Source of the DNA: Pseudomonadota bacterium
Lineage (GTDB): Bacteria; Pseudomonadota; Gammaproteobacteria; Burkholderiales; JAJZQI01
NCBI GenBank assembly: GCA_021851875.1
Contig: JAJZQI010000002.1
Location: forward strand, 124,001 to 188,000
DNA: 64,000 nucleotides
Direction: 5' to 3'
A program made the translations under genes and the position numbers. Below are positions 46,788 through 56,054 of this stretch, piece by piece. Position 1 is the stretch's first letter; the number at the start of each line of letters is the position of its first letter. The notes beneath the pieces are model-generated. The model was not told the origin of the DNA and did no database searches. It saw only the letters and a list, made by a program, of their open reading frames with translations.

Positions 46788-47684
46788 TTGTATCCGGAAA
46801 TGCGTTTGCAGAATATGCCGCACGCCGAACTCTCGCTCATCGAGCAACTCAACACCAACAGCGACCCCTACCATGACCCGCTCAAACATCTGAACTGGGG
46901 CGAGCTGAGCACGGACGACTTTTGGCTGCCGGAATCGGCCGTCTCGCTGACCGGTGTGCCCGAGTACGAATCGCTGCCCGAAAGCACCCGTAAACGCCTG
47001 TCGCAATACGAATTCATCGGTTTCACCCAGGCCGGCCTATGGCTTGAATCCATTTTCATGGAGCGCCTGGGGCGCAGCCTGAAAAATACCCTGGGACTGG
47101 CTGAGCACGCCTATTACCTGCACGAGATACGCGAAGAAGCGGGCCACAGTCTGATGTTCCTCAAACTGATGGAAACCAGCGGCCTGCGCCTGCCGCATAT
47201 CTGGCAGCGCCGACCGAAATTCGCCGACTTTATCGGCCGCAACACGCCCGTATCCACCACCCTGTTCTGGCTGGCCGTCGTGGTGGGCGAAGAAGTGCCG
47301 GACAAGATGAACCGCCACGTGCGCGTGCACGGCGAGAAATCCATCAACCCGCTGATCAGGCAGATGTGCACCCTGCACATCATCGACGAAGCCCGCCATA
47401 TCGCCCACGCCCGCAGCGCCCTGGTGGACAGCCTCAACAGCAAGGGTTTGGTGACGCGCTTGATGCTGACGCCGGTGGTCAATTACCTGCTCAAACAGTT
47501 CGTCAACACCTTCTATCTGCCCACGCCGGAGGTCTACGAACTGGCCGGCCTGACGCCGGGCAAGAACTGGGTGGGGAAAGCCCGCCGCAACCTGCAGCGG
47601 CAGACTTTTATCGCCCAGTGCGTCAATCCCACGCTGAACTTCCTCAGCGAACAGGGCTTCAAACTCGACGTGCCCAAACTCTAG
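46788..47684 (+). CDS. AurF-like diiron oxygenase family protein
   Basis: This 298-residue helical protein shows paired iron-ligand motifs: LHEIREEAGHSLMF (Glu, ExxH type, about 115-125), VVVGEEVPDKMNRH (about 163) and IIDEARHIAHARS (ExxH, about 203). This pattern fits the AurF/PF11583 diiron oxygenase family, of which some members oxidise aryl amines. The first start, TTG at 46788, has AAGGG at good distance; ATGs at 46800 and 46815 are alternatives. It ends just before the convergent SulP gene. Substrate unknown. Confidence 0.82.
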   Translation: MYPEMRLQNMPHAELSLIEQLNTNSDPYHDPLKHLNWGELSTDDFWLPESAVSLTGVPEYESLPESTRKRLSQYEFIGFTQAGLWLESIFMERLGRSLKNTLGLAEHAYYLHEIREEAGHSLMFLKLMETSGLRLPHIWQRRPKFADFIGRNTPVSTTLFWLAVVVGEEVPDKMNRHVRVHGEKSINPLIRQMCTLHIIDEARHIAHARSALVDSLNSKGLVTRLMLTPVVNYLLKQFVNTFYLPTPEVYELAGLTPGKNWVGKARRNLQRQTFIAQCVNPTLNFLSEQGFKLDVPKL

Positions 47685-49322
47685 CTATGCCTGCCTCGCC
47701 ACTTCGGCGAGTGTATTCACCGCAATCACGCAGTGGCTGCCGACCTGGTCGATCAAGCCGGCATTTTTCACCTTTTCCGCCACATTGTCGCGCATGCCGC
47801 ACAAAATCAGGCGCGTGCCGTTCTTGTCGCAGGTTTTCAACAAGCCGGCGAGGGAACGCAAGCCGGTGGCATCGATGATCGGCACCGCATGCATGCGCAG
47901 CACCAGCGTTTTGGTATGGCTTTGCAGCCGCTCCAGCGTCGTTTCTATGCGCTCGGCCACGCCGAAGAAATAGGGTCCCTCCATGGAGTACACCACCGTT
48001 CCCGCGGGCCATTCCATGTCCTGATCGGCCAACTCGCTTTTCAGCGCCGCCTCGGTCTGCTGTTCCAGCACCACGGTTTCCGCCATGCGTTTCATGAACA
48101 GCAGCACGGCCAGCAGCACGCCGATATTGACCGCGATGACCAGGTCGGCGAATACGGTCAGGAAAAAAGTCAGCAGCATCACGACCACATCGGCGCGCGG
48201 CGCAGTCAGCAGTGTATGGCAAAAATGCCGCCATTCGCTCATGTTGTAGGCCACCACGAATAGAATGGCCGCCAGCGCCGCCAGGGGGATCTGCGATGCC
48301 AGGGGCGCGAGCAGCAGAACAATGAGAATCAGTGTGACCGAGTGAACAAGGCCCGCCAGCGGACTGTTGCCGCCGTTGCGGATATTGGTGGCGGTCCGGG
48401 CAATGGCGCCGGTGGCGGCAAAGCCGCCGAACAGCGGCGAAACGATGTTGGCCAGCCCCTGGCCCACCAGCTCCTGATTGGAATCATGCCGGGTTCCCGC
48501 CATGCTGTCCGCCACCACGGCGGACAGCAGCGATTCGATGGCGCCCAGCAAGGCAATGGTGAAAGCCGGACCGATCAGCCGCAGCGCATCGTCGAATTGC
48601 ATACTCGGCAGCGAGAACGACGGCAATTGCTGCGGCAGACCGCCGAAGGTGCTGCCCAGCGTAGCCACCTGCGGCGAATTCCACACGCTTTGCAGCACGG
48701 TCGCCGCCACCATGGCAACCAGCGGAGCCGGCACACGGCGCAGCAACCGGGGTGAAAGCAGCAGCACCGCCAGGGTGAACGTGCCCAGCAAGGTCGTGGG
48801 CACGTTCAGTTGCGGCAGGCTCAGCAGCAGATGCCAGAGTTTTTCATGAAAATGCGCATTGGCGCTGGTCACCGGATGCAGGGCGAAAAAATCGCTCCAC
48901 TGGCCGACGAAAATGATCACCGCGATGCCGGCGGTAAAACCGGTGATCACCGGATCGGGAATAAAACGGATCACGTTGCCGAGCCGCGCAAAGCCCATGG
49001 CCAGCAGCATGAAACCGGCCATCAGGGTGGCTATTTGCAGGCCGCCGATGCCGTATTTGGCGGTAATACCGGCGAGTATGACGATGAAGGCGCCGGTCGG
49101 TCCGGATATCTGCACCCGGCTGCCGCCAAACAGGCTGGTCATCAATCCCGCGACGATCGCGGTATACAACCCCTGCTCCGGTTTGGCTCCGCTGGCAATG
49201 GCGAAGGCCATGGCCAGCGGCAAGGCCACCACGCCGACGATCACGCCGGCCAGAAGATTGGTCATCCAGTGCTGCCGGGAAAGCAGCCCTGCCCTTTTCG
49301 CCTCCAGAAATGCAATCATCAC
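47685..49322 (-). CDS. SulP-family anion transporter with STAS domain
   Basis: This 545-residue protein has about 12 to 14 membrane segments (residues 20-400) with the SulP signature LAMAFAIASGAKPEQGLYTAIV, and a C-terminal STAS domain (about 435-540, VLRMHAVPIIDATGLRSLAGLL). SulP proteins carry sulfate, bicarbonate or other anions. It lies just outside the phosphate-related island; membership is not indicated. Start at 49322 is an ATG; an AT-rich stretch upstream may hold its promoter. Confidence 0.92.
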   Translation of the reverse strand: MMIAFLEAKRAGLLSRQHWMTNLLAGVIVGVVALPLAMAFAIASGAKPEQGLYTAIVAGLMTSLFGGSRVQISGPTGAFIVILAGITAKYGIGGLQIATLMAGFMLLAMGFARLGNVIRFIPDPVITGFTAGIAVIIFVGQWSDFFALHPVTSANAHFHEKLWHLLLSLPQLNVPTTLLGTFTLAVLLLSPRLLRRVPAPLVAMVAATVLQSVWNSPQVATLGSTFGGLPQQLPSFSLPSMQFDDALRLIGPAFTIALLGAIESLLSAVVADSMAGTRHDSNQELVGQGLANIVSPLFGGFAATGAIARTATNIRNGGNSPLAGLVHSVTLILIVLLLAPLASQIPLAALAAILFVVAYNMSEWRHFCHTLLTAPRADVVVMLLTFFLTVFADLVIAVNIGVLLAVLLFMKRMAETVVLEQQTEAALKSELADQDMEWPAGTVVYSMEGPYFFGVAERIETTLERLQSHTKTLVLRMHAVPIIDATGLRSLAGLLKTCDKNGTRLILCGMRDNVAEKVKNAGLIDQVGSHCVIAVNTLAEVARQA

Positions 49323-49430
49323 GCCTCGCTACCGTATGCCCCGCAACATTACAATTATATATAGCGATAACATCCCTGAAACGGGAATGGTTTTCAACGG
49401 ACATTATTTTTCTGGCGGATGAAACAAAAA

Positions 49431-49450
49431 AGGGCTTCTTGCGAAGCCCT
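49431..49450 (-). terminator. Rho-independent terminator after the phoX-like gene
   Basis: On the minus strand AGGGCTTC and GAAGCCCT form an 8-bp stem, followed by TTTTTT. It lies 18 bases beyond the phoX-like stop codon and closes the exbD-to-phoX transcript. Confidence 0.85.
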
Positions 49451-49468
49451 TGATGTGGGTCGAGACGA

Positions 49469-51370
49469 TCAGTCCAGCCGGCCCAGCGGGATATAACCCA
49501 CCATGCCGCGCTTGTCGACACGACTGGCCATGTCCTGACGGATTTCCGGCGGGTATTTGCTCAAATCATCGTCGGCCCCCGGGTGCTGCACGTTGGCCAT
49601 GATGTAACCGTATCCGTCGCTTGTCACGACCGGCGCCAGCCCCGTCCACTCGGCACCGATGGGCGCCGCGGCCAGACGCGTCAGCTGTTTGGTCCGGGTG
49701 TTGTAGGCCCACAGCATGTTGTTGAGGTGATTGCCGCTGTCCTCGCCGATAAACAGGGTGTGCATCGCAGGCGAGTACTTGATGTTATCGGGGTTGCCGA
49801 TACGTGCCGGATCGCATTTGTCGTAGCTGTTTGCGGCAGTATTGCTTTTGCCGGTCAGCAACGCCGCGGTCGCACCTGCCACCCACTGGCTGTTGATTTT
49901 TTTGCCATGCGAGTCAAGCGCGCTTTGCGCCAGATCGGCGGCAAACACAACGCCGCACGACAGACTGCCGTCCGGATCGGACAGGGAAATGTCGTTCTGC
50001 GGCCGCACGCCGTTCTTGCCGGTCGGAACGCCGCCTTCGGCGTAGGACATGGCGAAATACAACTGACGGCCTTGCGGATTGGCGCTCAAGCCTTCCATTT
50101 TGTTAAACTCGGTCGTCGCCCCCTGATAAGCTGCATAACGGCGGGTTTCCAGGAAGGCGGCGATTTTTTCCATACCCGGCTTGAGCTTGAGATACTCCAG
50201 CTGCGTGACGCCGGCGGTGCCGCCGTAGGCATACACCGGACGGTAACCGGCAAAGCGGGCCGGGTTTTGCTCATAGCCTTCGGCCGTGACGTAGTCGAAG
50301 ATATCGGAAAAGCGGATTTTGCTGCGGATCATGGCTTTCACCTGGGCGTCGGTGGCATGTCCCAGCGGAATCCACTGCAGGTCGGCCTTGCCGCCGTTGC
50401 TGCCGTCGGTCTGGTTCCACTTGGCGGCGTACAGGGTACCGGCAGACAGGTCGCCGGCACGGTCGGCCACATACATGCCCATCATCACATCCTGCCCGTC
50501 GTCACTCAGATATACCGTGCGCTTGTCGGGCATGACGGTACCCAGTTCATGGGAGAAGCGGCCCATGGAGTAATGTTTGACGATGTGACCCGTGCCTTGT
50601 TTGTCCACCGACACTTCGGTAATAAAACCGTAGGCATAGGGGTTGGCACCGCCCTTGCCGGCCAATTTACCCATGGTGCCCAGATAGGCATTCATGGCTT
50701 CCAGAGGCACGCGTTCGAAATGGCGCGCATCCGGTTCATATTCTTCGCTGCCCAGATGGGTGTTCCAGGGCGTTTGCTCGCCGGCGCACGGCGTCCACAA
50801 GCCATCGACGGGCTTCATATCGACGTTTTTCAGGCTGACGGCCTTGAATTCACCGCTGGCAGGGTCCTTTTCCAGCTTGGCGACATTGATCGCCATCGGC
50901 AGCTTGCCATACAGGTTGACCTTGGCGGGGGCGGCGCCAACCGCCGGCGCGTCGGTGTCGTACTCGAAATGCGTCACCAGGTAATAGGCAGACCGGCTGC
51001 CGTTCCTTTGCTCGATCAGCGAATTCGCATCCGGTCCCTTGGCGTAGAACGGCCCCCGACCTTCATGCGCGGACTCGTCATAGCTGGTCAGCATCAGCGG
51101 CTGGCCCTGCCGGGTGACAATCTGCCCGGCGGGCCAGCCGCCCAGCACGTCACCCGAGCGATAGAGCACGTGATAGGCCAATGGCCGGCTGACCGTTTTG
51201 CCGTCGGCCTGCGCCACATTGACGCTGGCGCTGCTGTGTACCCGAGTCATTTCGCCTTCGCCGCTGGGCAGCGAGGAGGCGGTAAAACTCACCTCGGCGG
51301 CCAGCGCAGCGGCACTGCACGCAGCCAACAGGACGGCAACGAGCGGTTTGAGCATGATGCTTGATTTCAT
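49469..51370 (-). CDS. PhoX/DUF839-family alkaline phosphatase
   Basis: This 633-residue exported protein has a Sec-type signal peptide (MLKPLVAVLLAACSAAALA) and PhoX/DUF839 motifs such as TPWNTHLGSEEYEPD, YSMGRFSHELG and IGEDSGNHLNNMLW, which hold the Fe/Ca cluster ligands and the Arg/Glu residues of the active site. Classical PhoX is exported by Tat; no twin Arg is seen here. It is the last gene of the cluster, with a 30-base gap after the PF04185 gene and GGAAAG as ribosome binding site. Substrate is likely phosphate esters. Confidence 0.88.
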   Translation of the reverse strand: MKSSIMLKPLVAVLLAACSAAALAAEVSFTASSLPSGEGEMTRVHSSASVNVAQADGKTVSRPLAYHVLYRSGDVLGGWPAGQIVTRQGQPLMLTSYDESAHEGRGPFYAKGPDANSLIEQRNGSRSAYYLVTHFEYDTDAPAVGAAPAKVNLYGKLPMAINVAKLEKDPASGEFKAVSLKNVDMKPVDGLWTPCAGEQTPWNTHLGSEEYEPDARHFERVPLEAMNAYLGTMGKLAGKGGANPYAYGFITEVSVDKQGTGHIVKHYSMGRFSHELGTVMPDKRTVYLSDDGQDVMMGMYVADRAGDLSAGTLYAAKWNQTDGSNGGKADLQWIPLGHATDAQVKAMIRSKIRFSDIFDYVTAEGYEQNPARFAGYRPVYAYGGTAGVTQLEYLKLKPGMEKIAAFLETRRYAAYQGATTEFNKMEGLSANPQGRQLYFAMSYAEGGVPTGKNGVRPQNDISLSDPDGSLSCGVVFAADLAQSALDSHGKKINSQWVAGATAALLTGKSNTAANSYDKCDPARIGNPDNIKYSPAMHTLFIGEDSGNHLNNMLWAYNTRTKQLTRLAAAPIGAEWTGLAPVVTSDGYGYIMANVQHPGADDDLSKYPPEIRQDMASRVDKRGMVGYIPLGRLD

Positions 51371-51400
51371 AACAGATTACTTTCCGGAATGGATTTCATT

Positions 51401-53110
51401 TTAAAGCCCGCTTGCGGCCGGGCGGGAAAAATCGAACATATTCATCAGGTCGCCGATCGCCGGACGGTTTTCCGGCACATAGGGATTGGCTTTGCCATGC
51501 ACCGGGTTCGGCAGGTTGTCGCGGCTGCGGGCCGACAGCGGCGGCAAGCCCCAGTTGCGCTCGATGAATTTGATGATCGAAGCGTGGTCGTAATAGGTGT
51601 GATCGACTTCCCCTTTACGCGCATACGGTGACACGGCGATCAGCGGAATGCGCGTACCGTCGCCGAAGAAATCGACGATCTGCACGTAGCCCGAGTCATA
51701 GTAACCGCCGCCCTCGTCAAAGGTCACGAGAATGGCGGTTTTCTTCCACAGCGCGGGGTTGGATTGCACGCGCTTGACGATATCCCGCACCAGTTCCTCG
51801 AACCCCGTTTCCATGGCGTAACCGGGATGGCCGGAGATGCTGTCGTACGGTGCGATCACCGATACGGCCGGGAACGTTTTGGCGTTCTTCACGTCGACGT
51901 AGAAACGCTGCAGATCGAGCAGCTTGCTCTTGTCCGCTCCGCTCATGGTGGAGTGGAAGAAGGTCTGCGTATCGCACATGCCGCAATACTCGCGGTCGGT
52001 TTTCTTGCCGTCGTTGCGGCCGCCACTGTACCACTTCCACGGCAGGCCCGCCTTGGTCATGGCGTCACCGATGCTGGGAATGATCTGCGGCGGCAGCAGG
52101 CGCGTGCCCGGCCCCATCGGCAGGGAACGACCGTCAGCCGTGTAGGACGGGTCGAGATTGTTCACCATGTAGTAGGCGCCCGCGGCGCAGTTGCCGTCAT
52201 TGAACAGCTTGTACGGCAGGCTCTTGATGTAGTCGTTGATGGCTGACACACCGGCGGCATTGGGATCGGAACAGTTCAGATAGCTGCCGCCGTTCTCAAC
52301 CAGCTGCTTGCCGCCCTTGAGCACATGCAACTGGGTCACCAGATTGGCCGACGGCACGCCCATTTTGCCGTTTTCGGTATAAAAAGCCACGTCGGCCGAG
52401 GCGAGCGCAAAGTAGTTCTGTGCCGTGCCGCCCATGATGGACTGGTGGTAGTTATCGGCAATGGAATACTGTTCCGCCAGCGTTTTGAAATACGGCGCAT
52501 CGCCCTGGGCCATGTTGTAGAAGCCCATGGCAACGGCACCCTGGTAGGTCGGCACGGCTTCCACCTGCTCGACCCTGTCACCCAGATAGAAACCGAAATG
52601 GTCGGCGGTCCAGACGAACAGATCGTTCTTGCCGCCGTTCACCTGCTGCCACATCTGCAGGAAGCGGTGAACCGGGTCGCCCGTATGAGCGCCGTAGCTG
52701 ACGTATTTGGTGATCTGGAACGGCCCGTTGGCCAGTTTCTCGGGAAAACGTGCGTCGGGCACGTCATGCTGCTGGCCGAAGGCGCCGGCCGCAAAGGGCT
52801 GCGGCAGATCTTTATAGCTGCCGGTAATCGGCGGGGTCGGGCGGTAACCCCGGCTCATGTCGGCCGTGCGCTGGGCAGCCAGCTGGTAATTCGGCCCCGG
52901 CGTGCCGTCCGCCTTGACGATGCCCTGCGACAGCAGGTTCCATACGGTCTGTCCTTTGGGCGGCTGGTACACGCCATAAAGGTTGTCGAAGGTACGGTTT
53001 TCACCCACCACGACGATGACGTGTTCGATCGGCGTTTGCGCCTTGGGGGCGGCGCTGACCAGCGCTGGCGTGAGAGCCAGCGCAACCGCCGCAGCAATTC
53101 GTGACAGCAT
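51401..53110 (-). CDS. Phosphoesterase, PF04185 (phospholipase C/acid phosphatase AcpA) family
   Basis: This 569-residue exported enzyme has a signal peptide (MLSRIAAAVALALTPALVSA) and the family motif VIVVVGENRTFDNLYG with metal-bound Glu-Asn and nucleophilic Thr (about residue 39). Later metal sites are VTFDEGGGYYD (about 460) and YYDHASIIKFIE. Members cleave phosphate monoesters or phospholipids. It lies 28 bases after exbB and before the phoX-like gene, suggesting shared expression. Confidence 0.9.
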   Translation of the reverse strand: MLSRIAAAVALALTPALVSAAPKAQTPIEHVIVVVGENRTFDNLYGVYQPPKGQTVWNLLSQGIVKADGTPGPNYQLAAQRTADMSRGYRPTPPITGSYKDLPQPFAAGAFGQQHDVPDARFPEKLANGPFQITKYVSYGAHTGDPVHRFLQMWQQVNGGKNDLFVWTADHFGFYLGDRVEQVEAVPTYQGAVAMGFYNMAQGDAPYFKTLAEQYSIADNYHQSIMGGTAQNYFALASADVAFYTENGKMGVPSANLVTQLHVLKGGKQLVENGGSYLNCSDPNAAGVSAINDYIKSLPYKLFNDGNCAAGAYYMVNNLDPSYTADGRSLPMGPGTRLLPPQIIPSIGDAMTKAGLPWKWYSGGRNDGKKTDREYCGMCDTQTFFHSTMSGADKSKLLDLQRFYVDVKNAKTFPAVSVIAPYDSISGHPGYAMETGFEELVRDIVKRVQSNPALWKKTAILVTFDEGGGYYDSGYVQIVDFFGDGTRIPLIAVSPYARKGEVDHTYYDHASIIKFIERNWGLPPLSARSRDNLPNPVHGKANPYVPENRPAIGDLMNMFDFSRPAASGL

Positions 53111-53138
53111 GGTTATCCTTGATTTTCCGTAATGCCGA

Positions 53139-53741
53139 TTAACGCGCGCCCAACAGAGTCAGCGTGATCAGCTTCATCTGGTTGGTGACTTCTTCCGCCT
53201 TGTTGTTGAAGTAGTTGAAGAACAACATGGCATACAGGGCGATGAAAATACCGACGCCGGTGGCATACAAAGCGGTACCGATACCGCGGCTCACGGCTGC
53301 CGGATCCGCAGCGACGCTGCCGGAAGAAAGACTGTAGAAGGCGTCGATAATACCCAGAATGGTACCCAGCAAACCCATCAGCGGGGACAGGGTGATGATG
53401 GTATCCAGGATCCACAGACGCGAAACGACCTTGGGCTGCTTGTCCACATAAATGGATTGAGCGATGTATTCCATCTGCTCATGCTTATGATTTTCCTTGG
53501 CCGCTTCGACGACCTCGCAGATTGCCTCGGCTTGCGGGCTCTTGTGGGAACGGAAGACTTCTAGAATCTCGCCGTGTAATGTCTTGTCGTGCAGATGGCT
53601 GCGCACGAAACTCACCACGTCCTTGCCTTCACGCAGGATGGTGGAGAAAAAAATCATTCGTTCGATGATGATGTAGGTCGCCAGCAAAATAACACCGACC
53701 ATGATGTACATCACAATGTCGTGGATCAGAGTGAACGTCAT
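53139..53741 (-). CDS. exbB: ExbB/TolQ-type proton channel subunit
   Basis: This 200-residue membrane protein has three membrane segments and the family region SPLMGLLGTILGIIDAFYSL, typical of ExbB, plus a C-terminal helix with GIGTALYATGVGIFIALYAM. With ExbD it energises TonB using the proton gradient. The ATG lies only 13 bases after the T run of a strong terminator (53755-53783), so it is expressed by read-through, or by a promoter within the receptor gene. AAGG serves as ribosome binding site. Confidence 0.93.
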   Translation of the reverse strand: MTFTLIHDIVMYIMVGVILLATYIIIERMIFFSTILREGKDVVSFVRSHLHDKTLHGEILEVFRSHKSPQAEAICEVVEAAKENHKHEQMEYIAQSIYVDKQPKVVSRLWILDTIITLSPLMGLLGTILGIIDAFYSLSSGSVAADPAAVSRGIGTALYATGVGIFIALYAMLFFNYFNNKAEEVTNQMKLITLTLLGAR

Positions 53742-53754
53742 GCCGAAATCCTTG

Positions 53755-53783
53755 AAAAAAACCGGAGCCCGGCGGGGCTCCGG
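53755..53783 (-). terminator. Rho-independent terminator between the receptor gene and exbB
   Basis: On the minus strand CCGGAGCCC and GGGCTCCGG make a perfect 9-bp stem with a 4-base loop, followed by seven T residues. The exbB start codon lies 13 bases later, too close for a separate promoter after the terminator. Confidence 0.9.
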
Positions 53784-53795
53784 AAAGACGCTGCC

Positions 53796-55997
53796 TTAGA
53801 ACTTGCCTGATACGTTGAAGAACACCATGCGCGGAGCGCCTGCCTGCAAGGTCTGCCCGGTACCGTTGGGATCGGAATAACCGTAGCCGTTGGTACCCAT
53901 GGAAGAGAAGTATTGCTTATTGAACAGGTTGTTCACGTTCAGCTGCACCCTCAATTCCTTGAGCATGCCTACATTGCGGGTCTTGTAGCCAACACCCAGG
54001 TTCCAGATCCAACGCGGATCAACATAGTTGTCGTTGGAGTAGGTGTAGTAACGCTTGGAGGTGTAATCGCCGCCCAGACGGGAGAACCAGGTACCGTTGT
54101 CGTACGCCAGTTCGGTCTTGAAGGTCTGCTGCGGAACGCCAACAACCTGCTTGCCGCTTACATACTGGATGGTGGAACCGTTAACGTAGTTATCCTTGTA
54201 CTCGGTGCTGTTGTAGCTCAGCGCGTTGAACCAGGACCAGGTCGGCGCCAGTTTCCAGTTCAGGCCCAGGTCGAAACCGTCGGATTGAACCTTACCCACG
54301 TTGGCCAGTACGGTCGGGCTGCCGACGATACCGGCGCCACTGCTGATGCTCAGCAGACGGTCGTTGAAGTCAACGTGATAAACGGACAGTACACCGTCCA
54401 GCTTCTCGCCGTGGAAACGCCAGCCGGCTTCATAGGTGGTGGAAGTTTCCGGCCGCAGATTGCCCTGGATCGCTGCAAAACCGGCCTGAGTGGTGCCGAA
54501 CGGCTGGGTGTACAGAGCACGCATGTTCTGCGCGACACCGGCAAACAGTTCGTTCGCCGCATCCAGCTTGTACACCATGCCCACTTGCGGCAGGAAGTTT
54601 TTCTTCGAGGTGATGGTACCGGACGGGTAATTTGCACCGGTGGTCTCGTTGCCGGTCACGTCAACCTTGGGCGACTTGAAGCCCACGTTCACGGTCAGGC
54701 GCGGAGAAACGGTGATGGTGTCCTGCGCGAAGTACTGCAGGGTCTTTTCGGTAAAGTTGAAGGCCCAGTCGGTACGGAACGGGTTGGACGGGATCACGTA
54801 CGGCGACAGCGGATCGTTCACGCCGTTCGCGTAATAGCGGCGGGCCTGATTAAGTTTGTCGTCTTCATACCACAGACCGCCTTCGATCTTGTGATTTTTC
54901 AGCGTGTAGGTCAGCGTCGAAATCACACCGGAACGGTCGATGTCGTATTCGGTCGTACGCGTGGACGGCACATTGGTGCCCGGGCTCAGCACGTAAGGAG
55001 TCCACCACAGGCCGGCACCGTGGTTGTTGTGGTTGTAAACGGTGTTCTTCCAACGCAGATGATCGTTGATCTTGGCATCCAGTGTCACACCGGTCAGGTA
55101 GTCGCGGCGCAGACCGGAACCGGCATAATAAGCGTCGTCGATCGAGGTTTCGCCGCTGGTCCAGATACCGTTGGCGGAAGCGACCGCCTTTTGCCAGTCG
55201 GGATAGTAGTTATCCCAGTTGTAACCCAGGCGGGTAGCCATTTCTTTGGACAGATCCTGGTAGTCGATTTCCTGCCGGTCGGACCAGTTGAAGAAGGCGG
55301 ACAGCTTGCTTTCGCCGAAGAACTGCACGTACTTGGTGTTGATCTGCTGGTAGCGCTGTTCGCCGTGGCCTTTCCACTTGTCGGAATTCTGATCCACGCC
55401 GCTGATGTAGAACTTGCCGCCGTTGCTCAGACGACCGGTATCCAGACGTATAAAGGTACGACGGGCATTGTCGCTGCCCAGCATCTGGCTGGCAGCTACG
55501 CCGAACTCTTCATCCGGATCGGTGGAATAGAACTGCATGGTACCGCCCAGGTTGCTGGTGGAAGCGGTATCCAGCGAACCGGTGCCTTGCGAAACCTGCA
55601 CGCGGCCGATGTTTTCGGAGGAAATCGCGCGAGCGATGCTCAGACCGTTGTGGTTGCCATAGCTCAGGTCACCCAACGGAATGTCGTCCAGGGTATAGCC
55701 CAGCTGGCTGGAGCTAAAACCGCGCAGACTCAGGTTGGTAGACCATTCGTAGGCGCCGTAGGTATCGCTGGATTCGAAATGCACGCCCGGCACCTTGTCC
55801 AGCACTTTCAGCGGGCTGGTGCCCGGTGCGGAATCCTCGATATCTTTTTTGGTGATGTTTTGCACCTGACGGGTTTGACCCTGACCGAATACGGTAATGT
55901 CTTCGGTCTGAACAGTATCGTCCTGCGCATAGGCACTGCTGACCAGCGTGGCTGCAATCAGCACTGCCAGCGGACGAAGGCGAAACGCGTTACTCAT
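53796..55997 (-). CDS. TonB-dependent outer membrane receptor (receptor 1)
   Basis: This 733-residue receptor has a signal peptide (MSNAFRLRPLAVLIAATLVSSAYA), a TonB box (EDITVFGQ, about residues 32-39), a plug domain (about 45-160, with LRGFSSSQLGYTLDDIPLGDL), and a 22-strand barrel ending in NVSGKF with the terminal Phe. It belongs to the family of siderophore/catecholate-like receptors by fold, but the phosphatase neighbours suggest phosphorylated compounds. It follows tonB1 by 57 bases and precedes a terminator. Confidence 0.92.
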   Translation of the reverse strand: MSNAFRLRPLAVLIAATLVSSAYAQDDTVQTEDITVFGQGQTRQVQNITKKDIEDSAPGTSPLKVLDKVPGVHFESSDTYGAYEWSTNLSLRGFSSSQLGYTLDDIPLGDLSYGNHNGLSIARAISSENIGRVQVSQGTGSLDTASTSNLGGTMQFYSTDPDEEFGVAASQMLGSDNARRTFIRLDTGRLSNGGKFYISGVDQNSDKWKGHGEQRYQQINTKYVQFFGESKLSAFFNWSDRQEIDYQDLSKEMATRLGYNWDNYYPDWQKAVASANGIWTSGETSIDDAYYAGSGLRRDYLTGVTLDAKINDHLRWKNTVYNHNNHGAGLWWTPYVLSPGTNVPSTRTTEYDIDRSGVISTLTYTLKNHKIEGGLWYEDDKLNQARRYYANGVNDPLSPYVIPSNPFRTDWAFNFTEKTLQYFAQDTITVSPRLTVNVGFKSPKVDVTGNETTGANYPSGTITSKKNFLPQVGMVYKLDAANELFAGVAQNMRALYTQPFGTTQAGFAAIQGNLRPETSTTYEAGWRFHGEKLDGVLSVYHVDFNDRLLSISSGAGIVGSPTVLANVGKVQSDGFDLGLNWKLAPTWSWFNALSYNSTEYKDNYVNGSTIQYVSGKQVVGVPQQTFKTELAYDNGTWFSRLGGDYTSKRYYTYSNDNYVDPRWIWNLGVGYKTRNVGMLKELRVQLNVNNLFNKQYFSSMGTNGYGYSDPNGTGQTLQAGAPRMVFFNVSGKF

Positions 55998-56054
55998 TTA
56001 AAAAACCCCCTGATAAATGGCTCTTATACATCGACACCGGAATGGACGATCCGG

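Noticed and set aside
47685-49322. SulP transporter as part of the TonB-phosphatase island
   Set aside because: A terminator at 49431-49450 and about 140 bases separate it from the phoX-like gene, and nothing ties SulP to phosphate uptake here.
49583-51364. Open frame of 593 codons opposite the phoX-like gene
   Set aside because: Same shadow effect; the minus-strand gene has a signal peptide and family motifs, the plus-strand frame has none.
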